A stretch of DNA of 64,000 nt from JBBRVW01 sp963784645. Lineage in GTDB: Bacteria > Actinomycetota > Actinomycetes > JACCUZ01. Shown piece by piece: positions 8,565 through 16,223 of this stretch; positions within the stretch are counted from its first letter, which is position 1; each line of letters opens with the position of its first letter. Made by a program: the position numbers and the translations under genes. Location of the stretch: positions 124,001 to 188,000 of the forward strand of contig CAWARY010000005.1 in the NCBI GenBank assembly GCA_963784645.1. Direction: 5' to 3'. A model generated the notes under the pieces. That model searched no databases. It saw nothing but the letters and a program-made list of their open reading frames with translations, and had not been told where the DNA came from.

Positions 8565-8622
8565 CCGGTGGTTCGGGCGACGTGAGACGGCCGCGGCGCA
8601 GGCCCGGGAGACCGGGTGCGGC

Positions 8623-8644
8623 CAGCCACGACATGTCGTGGCTG
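8623..8644. repeat. 22-bp perfect palindrome
   Basis: CAGCCACGACA followed directly by its reverse complement TGTCGTGGCTG, with no loop. It lies 40 bp past the stop of the histidine kinase and 180 bp before the NlpC/P60 start. A dimer-binding operator fits better than a hairpin because the loop is absent; no binder can be named. Confidence 0.45.
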
Positions 8645-8683
8645 CGCATCGGCCGCCCCGGCGCGGGGCCGGTGCGTCGCGCG

Positions 8684-9787
8684 TCAGGCGTTCGCGCCGG
8701 TGCGCACGTCGGTCGCCGGCATCGGCCCATCGACCGAGAGCGGGAGCCGGCAGCCGACCATGGCGCCGCCGAGCGACGACCGGGCCACGAGCGCGGTCCC
8801 GCCATGGGCCTCGGCCGCTGCTCGGACGTAGGAGAGCCCCAGCCCGGTGCCCTCCCGCTTCTCCGCGCTGCGCCAGAACCGTTGGAACACCAGTGCGGAG
8901 TCGCCGGGCGCTATCCCCGGCCCGCTGTCGGCCACCCCGAGCAGAACTGCCTCGCGGAAGGGTCGGCAGACCACCCGGATCTCGTCGTCAGCACCCGTCA
9001 CGGCGACGGCATTCTCGACCAGGGCGTCGAGCACGATGCGCAGCACGTCGTCGTCGACGGTCAGCATGAGTGACTCGGGCGCTTCGATCGACCACCGCCG
9101 GAGAGCAGAGACCGACCAGCGGTCGTGGACGTCGCGCACCAGAGCCGCGACGTCGACCGTACGAGGGGTCAGAGCGTCCGGTCGTTCCAGCTCAGCGATG
9201 GCGAGCAGCCGGCTGGCCATCCGGCCGATCCGGTCCAGCTCCTCGAGGGCCACGTCGGCATCTCGCCGGACGAGCTCGTCGTCCGCCGATTCGCGGATCA
9301 GGTCGATGTGACCGCGCGCGATCGTCAGCGGCGTACGCAAGGCGTGCGAGGTGTCGCGGGCCAGCTCGTGCTCGTGCAGGCGTCGATCTCGCTCCATCCC
9401 GGCCAGGTGCTCGACCTGCCGTTGGGCGACGACGCGTCGACGCGCATGCCACACCATGGCGCCGAGGATCAGCGGCATCAGGACGATCTCGAACATCTCG
9501 TCGCCGGGCAGCTCGTCCTGGACCCAGTGGGTGTAGAAGACCAGCCCGGTGCCGAGCACGATCGCCCCCAGCACACCCACCGTTGCGGCCAGGGACCACA
9601 CCCGGAAGCCGTAGACGGCGGCGAAGCTCACGAACAGCAGGTGGTACGGGACGGTCTCGTAGCCCTGCATGACCAGGGTGGCATAGAGCAGTATGAGCGC
9701 CCACGCGGCAAAGGCGACGTCGACCGCGGTCCGCCAGTTACGGCTCGGCGGTTCGCTCGCCTCAAACAGCGAAGGCGTAGCCCACAT
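8684..9787 (-). CDS. Membrane sensor histidine kinase
   Basis: A 367-residue two-component kinase. The N-terminal 115 residues contain about four hydrophobic segments with little extracytoplasmic sequence, so sensing is probably within the membrane. The dimerisation box is DTSHALRTPLTIARGHIDL with phospho-acceptor His148. The ATPase domain shows N-box LDALVENAVAV, G1 VADSGPGIAPG and G2 GTGLGLSYV. ATG 9785-9787 lies inside the end of the response-regulator gene (26-bp overlap), a sign of translational coupling and of a partnership between the two. The signal is unknown; the neighbouring NlpC/P60 and ferric-reductase-like genes are possible targets. Confidence 0.9.
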   Translation of the reverse strand: MWATPSLFEASEPPSRNWRTAVDVAFAAWALILLYATLVMQGYETVPYHLLFVSFAAVYGFRVWSLAATVGVLGAIVLGTGLVFYTHWVQDELPGDEMFEIVLMPLILGAMVWHARRRVVAQRQVEHLAGMERDRRLHEHELARDTSHALRTPLTIARGHIDLIRESADDELVRRDADVALEELDRIGRMASRLLAIAELERPDALTPRTVDVAALVRDVHDRWSVSALRRWSIEAPESLMLTVDDDVLRIVLDALVENAVAVTGADDEIRVVCRPFREAVLLGVADSGPGIAPGDSALVFQRFWRSAEKREGTGLGLSYVRAAAEAHGGTALVARSSLGGAMVGCRLPLSVDGPMPATDVRTGANA

Positions 9788-10424
9788 TGCGGATCGTCTC
9801 GATCAGGCCGCCGCCGAGCTTCTGCCGGAGCCGTCCGATGGTGACGTCGACGACGTTGCTGCCCGGGTCGAAGGCGTAGCCCCACACCTCGCGGAGCAGC
9901 TCGTCACGCGAGCACACCGCGCCGTGCCGGCGCATGAGGTGCTGGACGAGGAGGAACTCGCGCGGGCTCAGCTCGGCCGTGTGCCCGGACCAGGAGAGCC
10001 GGTGCCGCGAGAAGTCGAGCTCGATGCCGGCAGCGGACATGAGAGCCGCGCCGGTGATCCCGGCGGGCTCTGCCAGCCGGGACCGGACCCGTGCCTTGAG
10101 CTCCCGGACGACGAATGGCTTGCCGATGTAGTCCACAGCGCCTCGCTCGAGGCAGGTCACCCGGGACTCGGTGTCCCCGATGGCCGAGAGCACGAGGACG
10201 CGCTGTTCCGGCCGGCTCTCCACCAGGGCCGACAGGACTGCCGTCCCGGGCATGTCCGGGAGGAGCAGGTCCAGGATCACCAGGTCCCAGTCCTCGCTGA
10301 GGGCGCGCGCCAAGCCGGTCGTGCCGTCCGCGGCGGTCGCCACGAGGTACCCCTCGGGCTCCAGCACGCGTCGCAGCAGACGGCGCAGCCCCAGTTCGTC
10401 GTCGATACACAGGATCTTGCTCAC
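9762..10424 (-). CDS. OmpR/PhoB-family response regulator
   Basis: A 220-residue DNA-binding regulator. The receiver domain (1-120) shows acidic pocket CIDDE, phospho-acceptor Asp52 in VILDLLLPD, Ser80 and Lys102 in YIGKPF. The C-terminal winged helix (about 130-220) has LSPREFLLVQHLMRRHGAVC and VVDVTIGRLRQKLGGG. It is first in a two-gene unit with the overlapping kinase. The intergenic region upstream carries three TTAG repeats with 11-bp spacing, the kind of site this family binds, so autoregulation and control of the divergent ferric-reductase-like gene are plausible. Confidence 0.92.
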   Translation of the reverse strand: MSKILCIDDELGLRRLLRRVLEPEGYLVATAADGTTGLARALSEDWDLVILDLLLPDMPGTAVLSALVESRPEQRVLVLSAIGDTESRVTCLERGAVDYIGKPFVVRELKARVRSRLAEPAGITGAALMSAAGIELDFSRHRLSWSGHTAELSPREFLLVQHLMRRHGAVCSRDELLREVWGYAFDPGSNVVDVTIGRLRQKLGGGLIETIRNVGYAFAV

Positions 10425-10632
10425 AGCTTCCCGCCCCTCACGCGCCCCTCCGGCGCATGGAGCCCCCCGGCTCCTGCCTCAGTTGTCCCTTGTCGGCGGC
10501 TCCACCGCAATCGCCCCATCGGGCCACCCGAGTAGTCACTCCGTGCTACGACACGCAGGACCCCCATGGTCGTCAGTGACGCTGTGTGACCAGAGGTCTC
10601 CCGCGGTCAGTTTGGACACGTGTGCCGCCGTG

Positions 10633-10658
10633 TTAGGCCCGGATTAGGGACCCGTTAG
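10633..10658. promoter_or_regulatory. Three TTAG direct repeats at 11-bp spacing between regulator and ferric-reductase-like gene
   Basis: TTAGG at 10633, TTAGG at 10644 and TTAG at 10655 give two exact 11-bp steps. The array ends about 40 bp before the rightward flavoprotein start and about 210 bp upstream of the leftward response-regulator start. Phased triplets are the usual operator form for OmpR-family regulators. The rest of the gap 10425-10698 shows no gene. Confidence 0.5.
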
Positions 10659-10698
10659 CCGATGGTCGGCGAGCCTGGCTGGGCAGCCCGGGGGGGCC

Positions 10699-12111
10699 AT
10701 GACACGCCTTCTGCCGAGGACGCCCCCCATGCCGCGAGCCCCCGGGCCGGTGACGCCCACCGGCGCCACCCCCGTGCTGCCGACGCGCCCCGACCGGCCC
10801 CGTCCGCATCGCACCTGGGCGCTGGTCTACGTGGCCCTCGCCGTCGTCCCGCTCCTGCTCAGCCTGGTGGCCGGACCGATGCGCGACGAGTCCTGGGCCA
10901 CCGAGCTGTCGCTGTCGACCGGGCTGGTGGCGGCGTCGCTCCTGGTCGCTGCGTACGCCCTGCCCTCGCGGGTCCGCAGGCTCAGCGCGGGGCTGGGCAT
11001 CGAGACCGTCCTGCTCAGCCACCGCGTCGTCGCGGAGCTCGCCACCGGACTGGTCCTCCTGCACGTGGCACTGGTGGTCGCGGCCGACCCGGAGCGGCTC
11101 CGCGTGCTGGACCTGCGGCACGCTCCGCCGCGGGTCTGGGCCGGCTCGGCGGCGACGATGGCCTTGGTGCTCCTGGTGCTCCTGGCCGTCACCCGCCGGC
11201 GGCGCCGGCCACGCTACGAGGGCTGGCGGCTGCTGCACATCCTGCTCGCGACGGTCGTGGTCGTGGCCGCGGCTCTGCACGTGTGGTGGCTGCACCACCT
11301 GGTGGCCCACCCCTTGCTCGCCGCCTGGTTCGCGGTGCTCGCCGGGCTCGTCGTCGCGCTGCTGGTCTACCGGTGGGTATGGCGTCCGTTCCGCTCGCGG
11401 CGGCACCGCTACGTGGTGCACGAGGTGCGGCAGGCCGCGCCGAGCGCCGTCACGGTCGTCCTGCACGCGACCGGCCACGAAGGGATCCCGTTCGAGGCCG
11501 GCCAGTTCGCCTGGCTGAAGCTCGGCGGTTCACCGTTCGTGTTCGAGGAGCACCCGTTCACGATCGCCTCGACGGCGGCCGAGCCGTGGCGCAAGGAGTT
11601 CACGATCAAGGCGCTGGGCGACTTCACCGAGCTGGTCGCCGGCCTCCGGCCCGGGCGCAGCGTCTTCCTGGACGGCCCGCACGGCCGGTTCACCCTCGCC
11701 GACCTGCCGGCGAACGGGTTCGTCTTCATCGCCGGCGGCGTCGGCGTCACACCGATGCTCAGCATGCTCCGGACGATGGCGGACGCCGGCGACCCGCGGC
11801 CCGCCCTGCTGCTGGTCGGCGGCCGCACCGCCGACGACCTGGTGCACCGTGACGAGCTCGCGGTCCTGGCCGACCGGCTCGACCTCACCGTCGTGGAGGT
11901 CGTCTCGGATCCCCCGGAGGGGTGGCGCGGCGAGCGCGGCTTCGTCGACCGCACGGTCATGGAGCACTACCTGCCCGGGCTGCGCGATCGCCGGCGGCGG
12001 CAGTGGTTCGTGTGCGGCCCACCTCCCATGATCCACGCCGTGATCAAGGACCTGCGCTCCCTCGGGGTGCCGAGGTCGCACGTCCAGACCGAGCGGTTCG
12101 ACATGGTCTGA
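10699..12111 (+). CDS. Ferric-reductase-like membrane flavoprotein (heme transmembrane + FAD/NAD(P)H domains)
   Basis: A 470-residue membrane oxidoreductase. An N-terminal domain of about six helices carries spaced His residues (LLSHRVVAELATGLVLLHV; LLHILLATVVVVAAALHVWW), typical heme ligands of the ferric-reductase/NOX fold. From about residue 235 comes a FAD domain (EAGQFAWLKLGG, EEHPFTIAS) and then a nucleotide-binding domain (FIAGGVGVTPMLSML, VCGPPPMIHAV). It would pass electrons from NAD(P)H through FAD and heme across the membrane; the acceptor (iron chelate, oxygen or other) is open. Start ATG 10699 is the longest; ATG 10729 has a better-spaced GAGGA. It is divergent from a two-component system. 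Confidence 0.82.
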   Translation: MTRLLPRTPPMPRAPGPVTPTGATPVLPTRPDRPRPHRTWALVYVALAVVPLLLSLVAGPMRDESWATELSLSTGLVAASLLVAAYALPSRVRRLSAGLGIETVLLSHRVVAELATGLVLLHVALVVAADPERLRVLDLRHAPPRVWAGSAATMALVLLVLLAVTRRRRRPRYEGWRLLHILLATVVVVAAALHVWWLHHLVAHPLLAAWFAVLAGLVVALLVYRWVWRPFRSRRHRYVVHEVRQAAPSAVTVVLHATGHEGIPFEAGQFAWLKLGGSPFVFEEHPFTIASTAAEPWRKEFTIKALGDFTELVAGLRPGRSVFLDGPHGRFTLADLPANGFVFIAGGVGVTPMLSMLRTMADAGDPRPALLLVGGRTADDLVHRDELAVLADRLDLTVVEVVSDPPEGWRGERGFVDRTVMEHYLPGLRDRRRRQWFVCGPPPMIHAVIKDLRSLGVPRSHVQTERFDMV

Positions 12112-12185
12112 CCGGCTCCGCGGTGAGCCGCGCCGGGGGAGCTGCCGTTCCGTGACCGGTCCCTGCTCCGACGCTGACCGATCGC

Positions 12186-12280
12186 GTCCGAGAACACCGT
12201 CCGAGAACACCGTCCGAGAACACCGTCCGAGAACACCGTCCGAGAACACCGTCCGAGAACACCGTCCGAGAACACCGTCC
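12186..12280. repeat. Tandem repeat: seven perfect copies of a 13-bp unit
   Basis: The unit GTCCGAGAACACC is repeated seven times without change from 12186 to 12276, followed by a partial GTCC. It lies 75 bp after the ferric-reductase-like stop and 14 bp before a small ORF. There are no spacers. Identical tandem copies of a non-codon length suggest a slippage-prone (VNTR-like) tract that could alter promoter or leader spacing. Confidence 0.95.
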
Positions 12281-12293
12281 ACCGGGAGTCAGC

Positions 12294-12392
12294 ATGACCA
12301 CCACCATCAGCCGCTTCACCGTCCTGAACATCGCGCTCGTCCTCACCACCATCCCCGCGGTGACCATGCTCCGCCTCGCCCTCTGGGGGTAG
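12294..12392 (+). CDS. Small hydrophobic peptide, 32 residues
   Basis: ATG at 12294 has GGGAG 6 nt upstream, and TAG is at 12390-12392. The product begins MTTTISRFTVLNIALVLTT and ends MLRLALWG: a short polar head and one hydrophobic stretch long enough to span the membrane. I know no family. The good ribosome-binding site and codon use like neighbouring genes support real coding. Position directly after the ferric-reductase-like gene suggests, without proof, a small membrane partner of that enzyme. Confidence 0.5.
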   Translation: MTTTISRFTVLNIALVLTTIPAVTMLRLALWG

Positions 12393-12436
12393 CGACCCGG
12401 GCATGACTCGTGGCCCCCGGGGTGTTGGATCCGGAC

Positions 12437-13954
12437 ATGGCCCGTGACCTGCCGCCCGCTGCTCCTGCCGGGAGCCCAGGAGGTCTCGCCTTCGGCGAGC
12501 CGACGGCACGGTGGGTGCTCGCCGCCACGGTGCTGGGCTCCGGCCTCGCGTTCATCGACGGCACGGTCGTCAACGTCGCGCTGCCGAGGATCGGCGAGTC
12601 GCTCGACGCCGGCGTCTCGGGGCTGCAGTGGACGATCAACGCCTACACGCTGACCCTCGCCTCGCTCATCCTGCTCGGCGGATCGCTGGGTGACCGGTTC
12701 GGTCGCAGGCGGGTCTTCGTCATCGGTGTCGTCTGGTTCGCGGTCGCGTCCCTGTTCTGCGGCATCGCACCGAACATCGAGACGTTGATAGCCGCCCGTG
12801 CGGTGCAGGGCATCGGCGGCGCGCTGCTGACGCCGGGCAGCCTGGCGATCCTGCAGTCGTCGTTCCGGCCGGAGGACCGGATGCGCGCGATCGGCGCGTG
12901 GTCCGGCCTCGGCGGCATCGCGGGGGCAGCCGGGCCGTTCCTCGGCGGCTACCTGGTCGAGAGCGTCGGCTGGCGCTGGGTGTTCCTCATCAACCTGCCG
13001 TTCGCGGTGGCGGTGGTCCTGGTCGCCCGCCGGCACGTGCCCGAGAGCCGCGACCCGGAGGCCACCCGCTCGCTCGACGTCATCGGTGCCGCCGTGGGTG
13101 CGATCGGGCTCGGCGCCGTCACCTATGCACTGATCGCCTGGCAGGAGCGCGGCCTCGGCTCGCCGGTCGTACTGGCGACGTTGGTCGGCGGCGCCGCCGG
13201 CCTGGCCGGCTTCGTGTGGCGGGAGCGCGCGGCGCGCGAACCGATGCTGCCGCTCGGCATCTTCTCGTCGGCGGCGTTCACGGCCACCAACATCGTCACC
13301 TTCGCGGTCTACGCCGCGCTCAGCGGCCTGTTCCTGTTCCTGGTCCTCGCCCTGCAGGTGGTCGCCGGGTTCTCGCCGATCGCTGCCGGTGCCGCGCTGC
13401 TGCCGGTGACGGTGCTCATGCTGCTGCTCTCGTCGCGGATGGGTGCGCTCTCCACGAGGATCGGGCCGCGCATCCCGATGACGGTGGGCCCGCTGGTGTC
13501 CGCCACCTCCGCGCTCTGGCTGAGTGGGCTGGACGAGAACGCGACCTACGTCGGCGACGTCCTGCCGCGGGTCGGCCTGTTCGGCCTCGGGCTGTCGATC
13601 ACGGTCGCCCCGCTGACCGCCACGGTGCTCGCCGCGGCGCCGGACCGGCACGCCGGCATCGCCAGCGGCGTCAACAATGCCGTGGCCCGGGTCGCCGGCC
13701 TGCTCGCCGTCGCCGCGCTGCCCCTGGTGGTCGGCCTCGACGGCGCGGCGTACGCCGACCCGGCGCTGCTGCAGCCGGCGTACCGCGAGGCGATGCTGGT
13801 CTGCTCCGGCCTGCTCGCCTCGGGTGGGGTGCTGGCCGCGCTGCTCGTGCGACGGGTGCCGACCGGCGACGAGTCGCCCGAGACGGAACCGGGCCACCCC
13901 TACTCGTGCCCCGTCACCGGGCCGCAGCCCGTGCCCGGGGCCGGCCGGCACTGA
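12437..13954 (+). CDS. DHA2-family (EmrB/QacA-type) MFS exporter
   Basis: A 505-residue transporter with about fourteen hydrophobic segments, the DHA2 layout. Family motifs are clear: FIDGTVVNVALPRIG in TM1, SLGDRFGRRRVFVIG in the TM2-3 loop, and ARAVQGIGGALLTPGSLAIL (motif C region). The family exports drugs or cationic compounds by proton antiport; no substrate can be assigned. I choose ATG 12437 (MARDLPPAAPAG); a GTG nine codons upstream is possible. It ends in a hairpin shared with the convergent sigma-factor gene. Confidence 0.88.
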   Translation: MARDLPPAAPAGSPGGLAFGEPTARWVLAATVLGSGLAFIDGTVVNVALPRIGESLDAGVSGLQWTINAYTLTLASLILLGGSLGDRFGRRRVFVIGVVWFAVASLFCGIAPNIETLIAARAVQGIGGALLTPGSLAILQSSFRPEDRMRAIGAWSGLGGIAGAAGPFLGGYLVESVGWRWVFLINLPFAVAVVLVARRHVPESRDPEATRSLDVIGAAVGAIGLGAVTYALIAWQERGLGSPVVLATLVGGAAGLAGFVWRERAAREPMLPLGIFSSAAFTATNIVTFAVYAALSGLFLFLVLALQVVAGFSPIAAGAALLPVTVLMLLLSSRMGALSTRIGPRIPMTVGPLVSATSALWLSGLDENATYVGDVLPRVGLFGLGLSITVAPLTATVLAAAPDRHAGIASGVNNAVARVAGLLAVAALPLVVGLDGAAYADPALLQPAYREAMLVCSGLLASGGVLAALLVRRVPTGDESPETEPGHPYSCPVTGPQPVPGAGRH

Positions 13955-13984
13955 CCGCCGCACCGGGATCCGGTACGGCGGTCA
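13952..13984. terminator. Bidirectional hairpin terminator between convergent DHA2 exporter and sigma factor
   Basis: Arms 13952-13966 (TGACCGCCGCACCGG) and 13970-13984 (CCGGTACGGCGGTCA) pair with one mismatch around a 3-nt loop. The exporter's own TGA stop forms the base of the stem. No U-tract on either strand. Confidence 0.75.
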
Positions 13985-14006
13985 GGGACGTGCTCCGTCG
14001 GGCAGG

Positions 14007-15062
14007 TCAGGCGTTCTCGTCGGCCACCCAGAGGCGCAGCCGCTCGAGCGCCTCGCGCTCGATCTGGCGGACCCGCTCGCGGGACACCCCCAGGCGGCCG
14101 GCGATCTCCTCGTAGGTCTGCTTCGGTCCGGGCACCAGCCCGTAGCGGCAGCGGATCACCTCGGACTCGCGGTCGGTGAGGCGGTCGACGAGGCCGATCA
14201 GCTCACCGCGGGAGTCGGCCTCGACGACCAGCTCCTCGGGGGTGGCGTCCGAGGCATCGACCAGGTCGCCCAGTGTCGTGCCGCCGTCCTCACCGACGAG
14301 GGCGTCGAGGCTGGCAGGAGTCCGGGAGATCCGGTCGAGGTCCTGGATGGTCCCGACGTCGAGGCCCATCTCGGTCGCCACCTCGAGGTCGGTCGCGTCG
14401 CGGCCGAGCGAGGCGGACAGGTCACGACGGGTGCGGCCGAGCCGGCTGAGCTTCTCGACCTGGTGCACCGGCAGCCGCACGGTGCGGCTCTGCTCGGCGA
14501 TGGCCCGGCCGATCGACTGGCGGATCCACCACGTGGCGTACGTCGAGAACTTGTAGCCGCGGGCATAGTCGAACTTCTCCACGGCACGGACCAGGCCGAC
14601 GTTGCCCTCCTGGATCAGGTCCAGCAGGGGCATCGAGGCCCGGGTGTAGCGGCGCGCGAGCGAGACGACGAGTCGGAGGTTGGCCTTGATGAAGGCGCGT
14701 TTCGCGACCTCGCCCTCGTCGGCGAGCCGGGCCAGCTCGACAGAGGTGGCCACCTTGCGCGCCTCCCGGAGCTTGACCGCCCGGCGGTGGCCGAGCCCGT
14801 CGAGCAGCTGCCGGGCGTACAGCCCGGCCTCGATCCGTTGCGCGAGCTCGACCTCGCTCGCGGCGTCGAGCAGCGGAGCCCGGCCGATCTCGTCGAGGTA
14901 GAGGCGGACCAGATCGGGAGTGGCGACCTCGAGGTCGAACGCGTCGGCGGTCGGGGCAGGCGCCGCGACGTCGTCGGTGTCGGGGACGACGTACAGGTCG
15001 GGCTGGGGTTCGGGGGTGCTCTCAGGCAGGGGAGCGGTGTGGGACAAGGGCTGCTGGGTCAT
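14007..15062 (-). CDS. sigB: Group 2 RNA polymerase sigma factor (SigB/HrdB-like)
   Basis: A 351-residue sigma-70 factor with regions 1.2-4.2 but without the long acidic region 1.1 of the primary sigma. Visible: DLVRLYLDEIGRAPLLDA (1.2), RRYTRASMPLLDLIQEGNVG and YKFSTYATWWIRQSIGRAI (2.2-2.4, -10 recognition), and the C-terminal YEEIAGRLGVSRERVRQIE (4.2, -35 recognition). ATG 15060-15062 has AGAAGGG upstream. In related actinobacteria such proteins (SigB of mycobacteria, HrdA/C/D of Streptomyces) act in stress or stationary phase. The gene symbol is by analogy. Confidence 0.88.
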   Translation of the reverse strand: MTQQPLSHTAPLPESTPEPQPDLYVVPDTDDVAAPAPTADAFDLEVATPDLVRLYLDEIGRAPLLDAASEVELAQRIEAGLYARQLLDGLGHRRAVKLREARKVATSVELARLADEGEVAKRAFIKANLRLVVSLARRYTRASMPLLDLIQEGNVGLVRAVEKFDYARGYKFSTYATWWIRQSIGRAIAEQSRTVRLPVHQVEKLSRLGRTRRDLSASLGRDATDLEVATEMGLDVGTIQDLDRISRTPASLDALVGEDGGTTLGDLVDASDATPEELVVEADSRGELIGLVDRLTDRESEVIRCRYGLVPGPKQTYEEIAGRLGVSRERVRQIEREALERLRLWVADENA

Positions 15063-15173
15063 CGGTCCCTTCTTCGTGCCGTCGACGGGATGGCGGCACG
15101 TTGGTCCCAACGCGTGGGGACGCTGGAGGATTCCGGCACGTGAGAGGGCCGTCCCACGGGGTAGGCGCCCGGC

Positions 15174-16223
15174 ATGACCACCTCCACGACCGGCTCCCGC
15201 GCCGACGCCCTGGCCCTCCTGCGGCCGGCCGAGGCCGACCCGGTCGCCCGGACGGCGGGATGGGTGCACGAGGCGGTTCGGCAGGACCTCCTGCCCGGGA
15301 CCCGCCCCGGGGACGGGACGACACTCGACCGCTTCTCGCTGCTCGCCGACCTCGGCACGGTCGACCTGGATCTGGCCCGGCTGGGCGAGGCCCACCTCGA
15401 CGCCGTGGCGATCCTGGCGGACCTCGGTGCCGCCGACCTGCACCGGCCCGGCGCGGTCTGGGGCGTGTGGGCGGCGAACCCGCCCGTCGACCCGCTCCGT
15501 GCCGTCCGGTCCGCCGGCGACTGGCGGCTCACCGGGACCAAGCAGTGGTGCAGCGGCGCGGGGGCCTGTGACCGGGCCCTGGTGACGGCGCTGGCCGACG
15601 ACGGCTACCGGATGTTCGCCGTCGACCTGTCGGACCCGTCGGCCAGGCCGGTCGACGGGAGCTGGCCGCCGGTCGCGATGGCCGGCAGCGACAGCCGGTC
15701 GGTGCGGTTCGACGGCACGCCGGCGAACGCGGTCGGGGAGCCGGAGTCCTACCTGCGGCGGGCCGGCTTCTGGCACGGCGCCGTCGGGGTCGCGGCCGTG
15801 TGGTGGGGCGGTGCCCGGGGAGTCGCCCGCGCGCTGCACCGCGCGCACTCCCGGCGGCCGCTGCACCCGCACGCGCTTGCACACGCGGGTGCCGTGGACG
15901 CCGGGCTGGCGTCGTCGTGGGCGCTGCTCGCCGACGCGGCCCGGTCGATCGACGCCGACCCGGACGACACGTCCGGCGCGGCCGAGCTGGTGGCCCGCCG
16001 GGTCCGGGCCACGGTCGAGCAGGTCGCCACCGACGTCGTGGTGCGCACCGGTCGGGCGCTCGGCGCCGCTCCGCTCGCGATGGACGCCGACCATGCGCGC
16101 CGGGTGTCCGACCTCGAGCTGTACCTCCGGCAGAGCCATGCCGAGAAGGACCTCGAGCAGCTCGGCCGCACCGCGCTCGAGGGCGAGGCGGCCCCGTGGA
16201 CGGGGGGCCACCCGTCGTGGTGA
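15174..16223 (+). CDS. Acyl-CoA-dehydrogenase-like protein of a glycan-type gene cluster
   Basis: A 349-residue protein with the acyl-CoA dehydrogenase fold (DWRLTGTKQWCSGAGACDRA is the beta-domain core; C-terminal helix SHAEKDLEQLGR). It departs from true acyl-CoA dehydrogenases: no TEPxxGSD flavin motif, and no YEGT-type segment with the catalytic Glu. It may bind flavin but act on another substrate. It is the first gene of a rightward unit; its stop overlaps the next start by 4 bases (GTGA), followed by two more 4-base overlaps with a methyltransferase and a GT2. Such co-occurrence suggests a modified sugar or glycoside pathway. TAGGCG, 6 nt before ATG, suggests a near-leaderless start. 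Confidence 0.78.
   Translation: MTTSTTGSRADALALLRPAEADPVARTAGWVHEAVRQDLLPGTRPGDGTTLDRFSLLADLGTVDLDLARLGEAHLDAVAILADLGAADLHRPGAVWGVWAANPPVDPLRAVRSAGDWRLTGTKQWCSGAGACDRALVTALADDGYRMFAVDLSDPSARPVDGSWPPVAMAGSDSRSVRFDGTPANAVGEPESYLRRAGFWHGAVGVAAVWWGGARGVARALHRAHSRRPLHPHALAHAGAVDAGLASSWALLADAARSIDADPDDTSGAAELVARRVRATVEQVATDVVVRTGRALGAAPLAMDADHARRVSDLELYLRQSHAEKDLEQLGRTALEGEAAPWTGGHPSW

Noticed and set aside
8443..8683. c-di-AMP (ydaO) riboswitch before the NlpC/P60 gene
   Set aside because: This riboswitch often precedes actinobacterial wall hydrolases, but I could not find its conserved core here; the region shows DNA-type repeats instead.
12186..12276. Regular repeats that could suggest a CRISPR array
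   Set aside because: The 13-bp units are directly adjacent with no spacers and no cas genes lie nearby; it is a simple tandem repeat.
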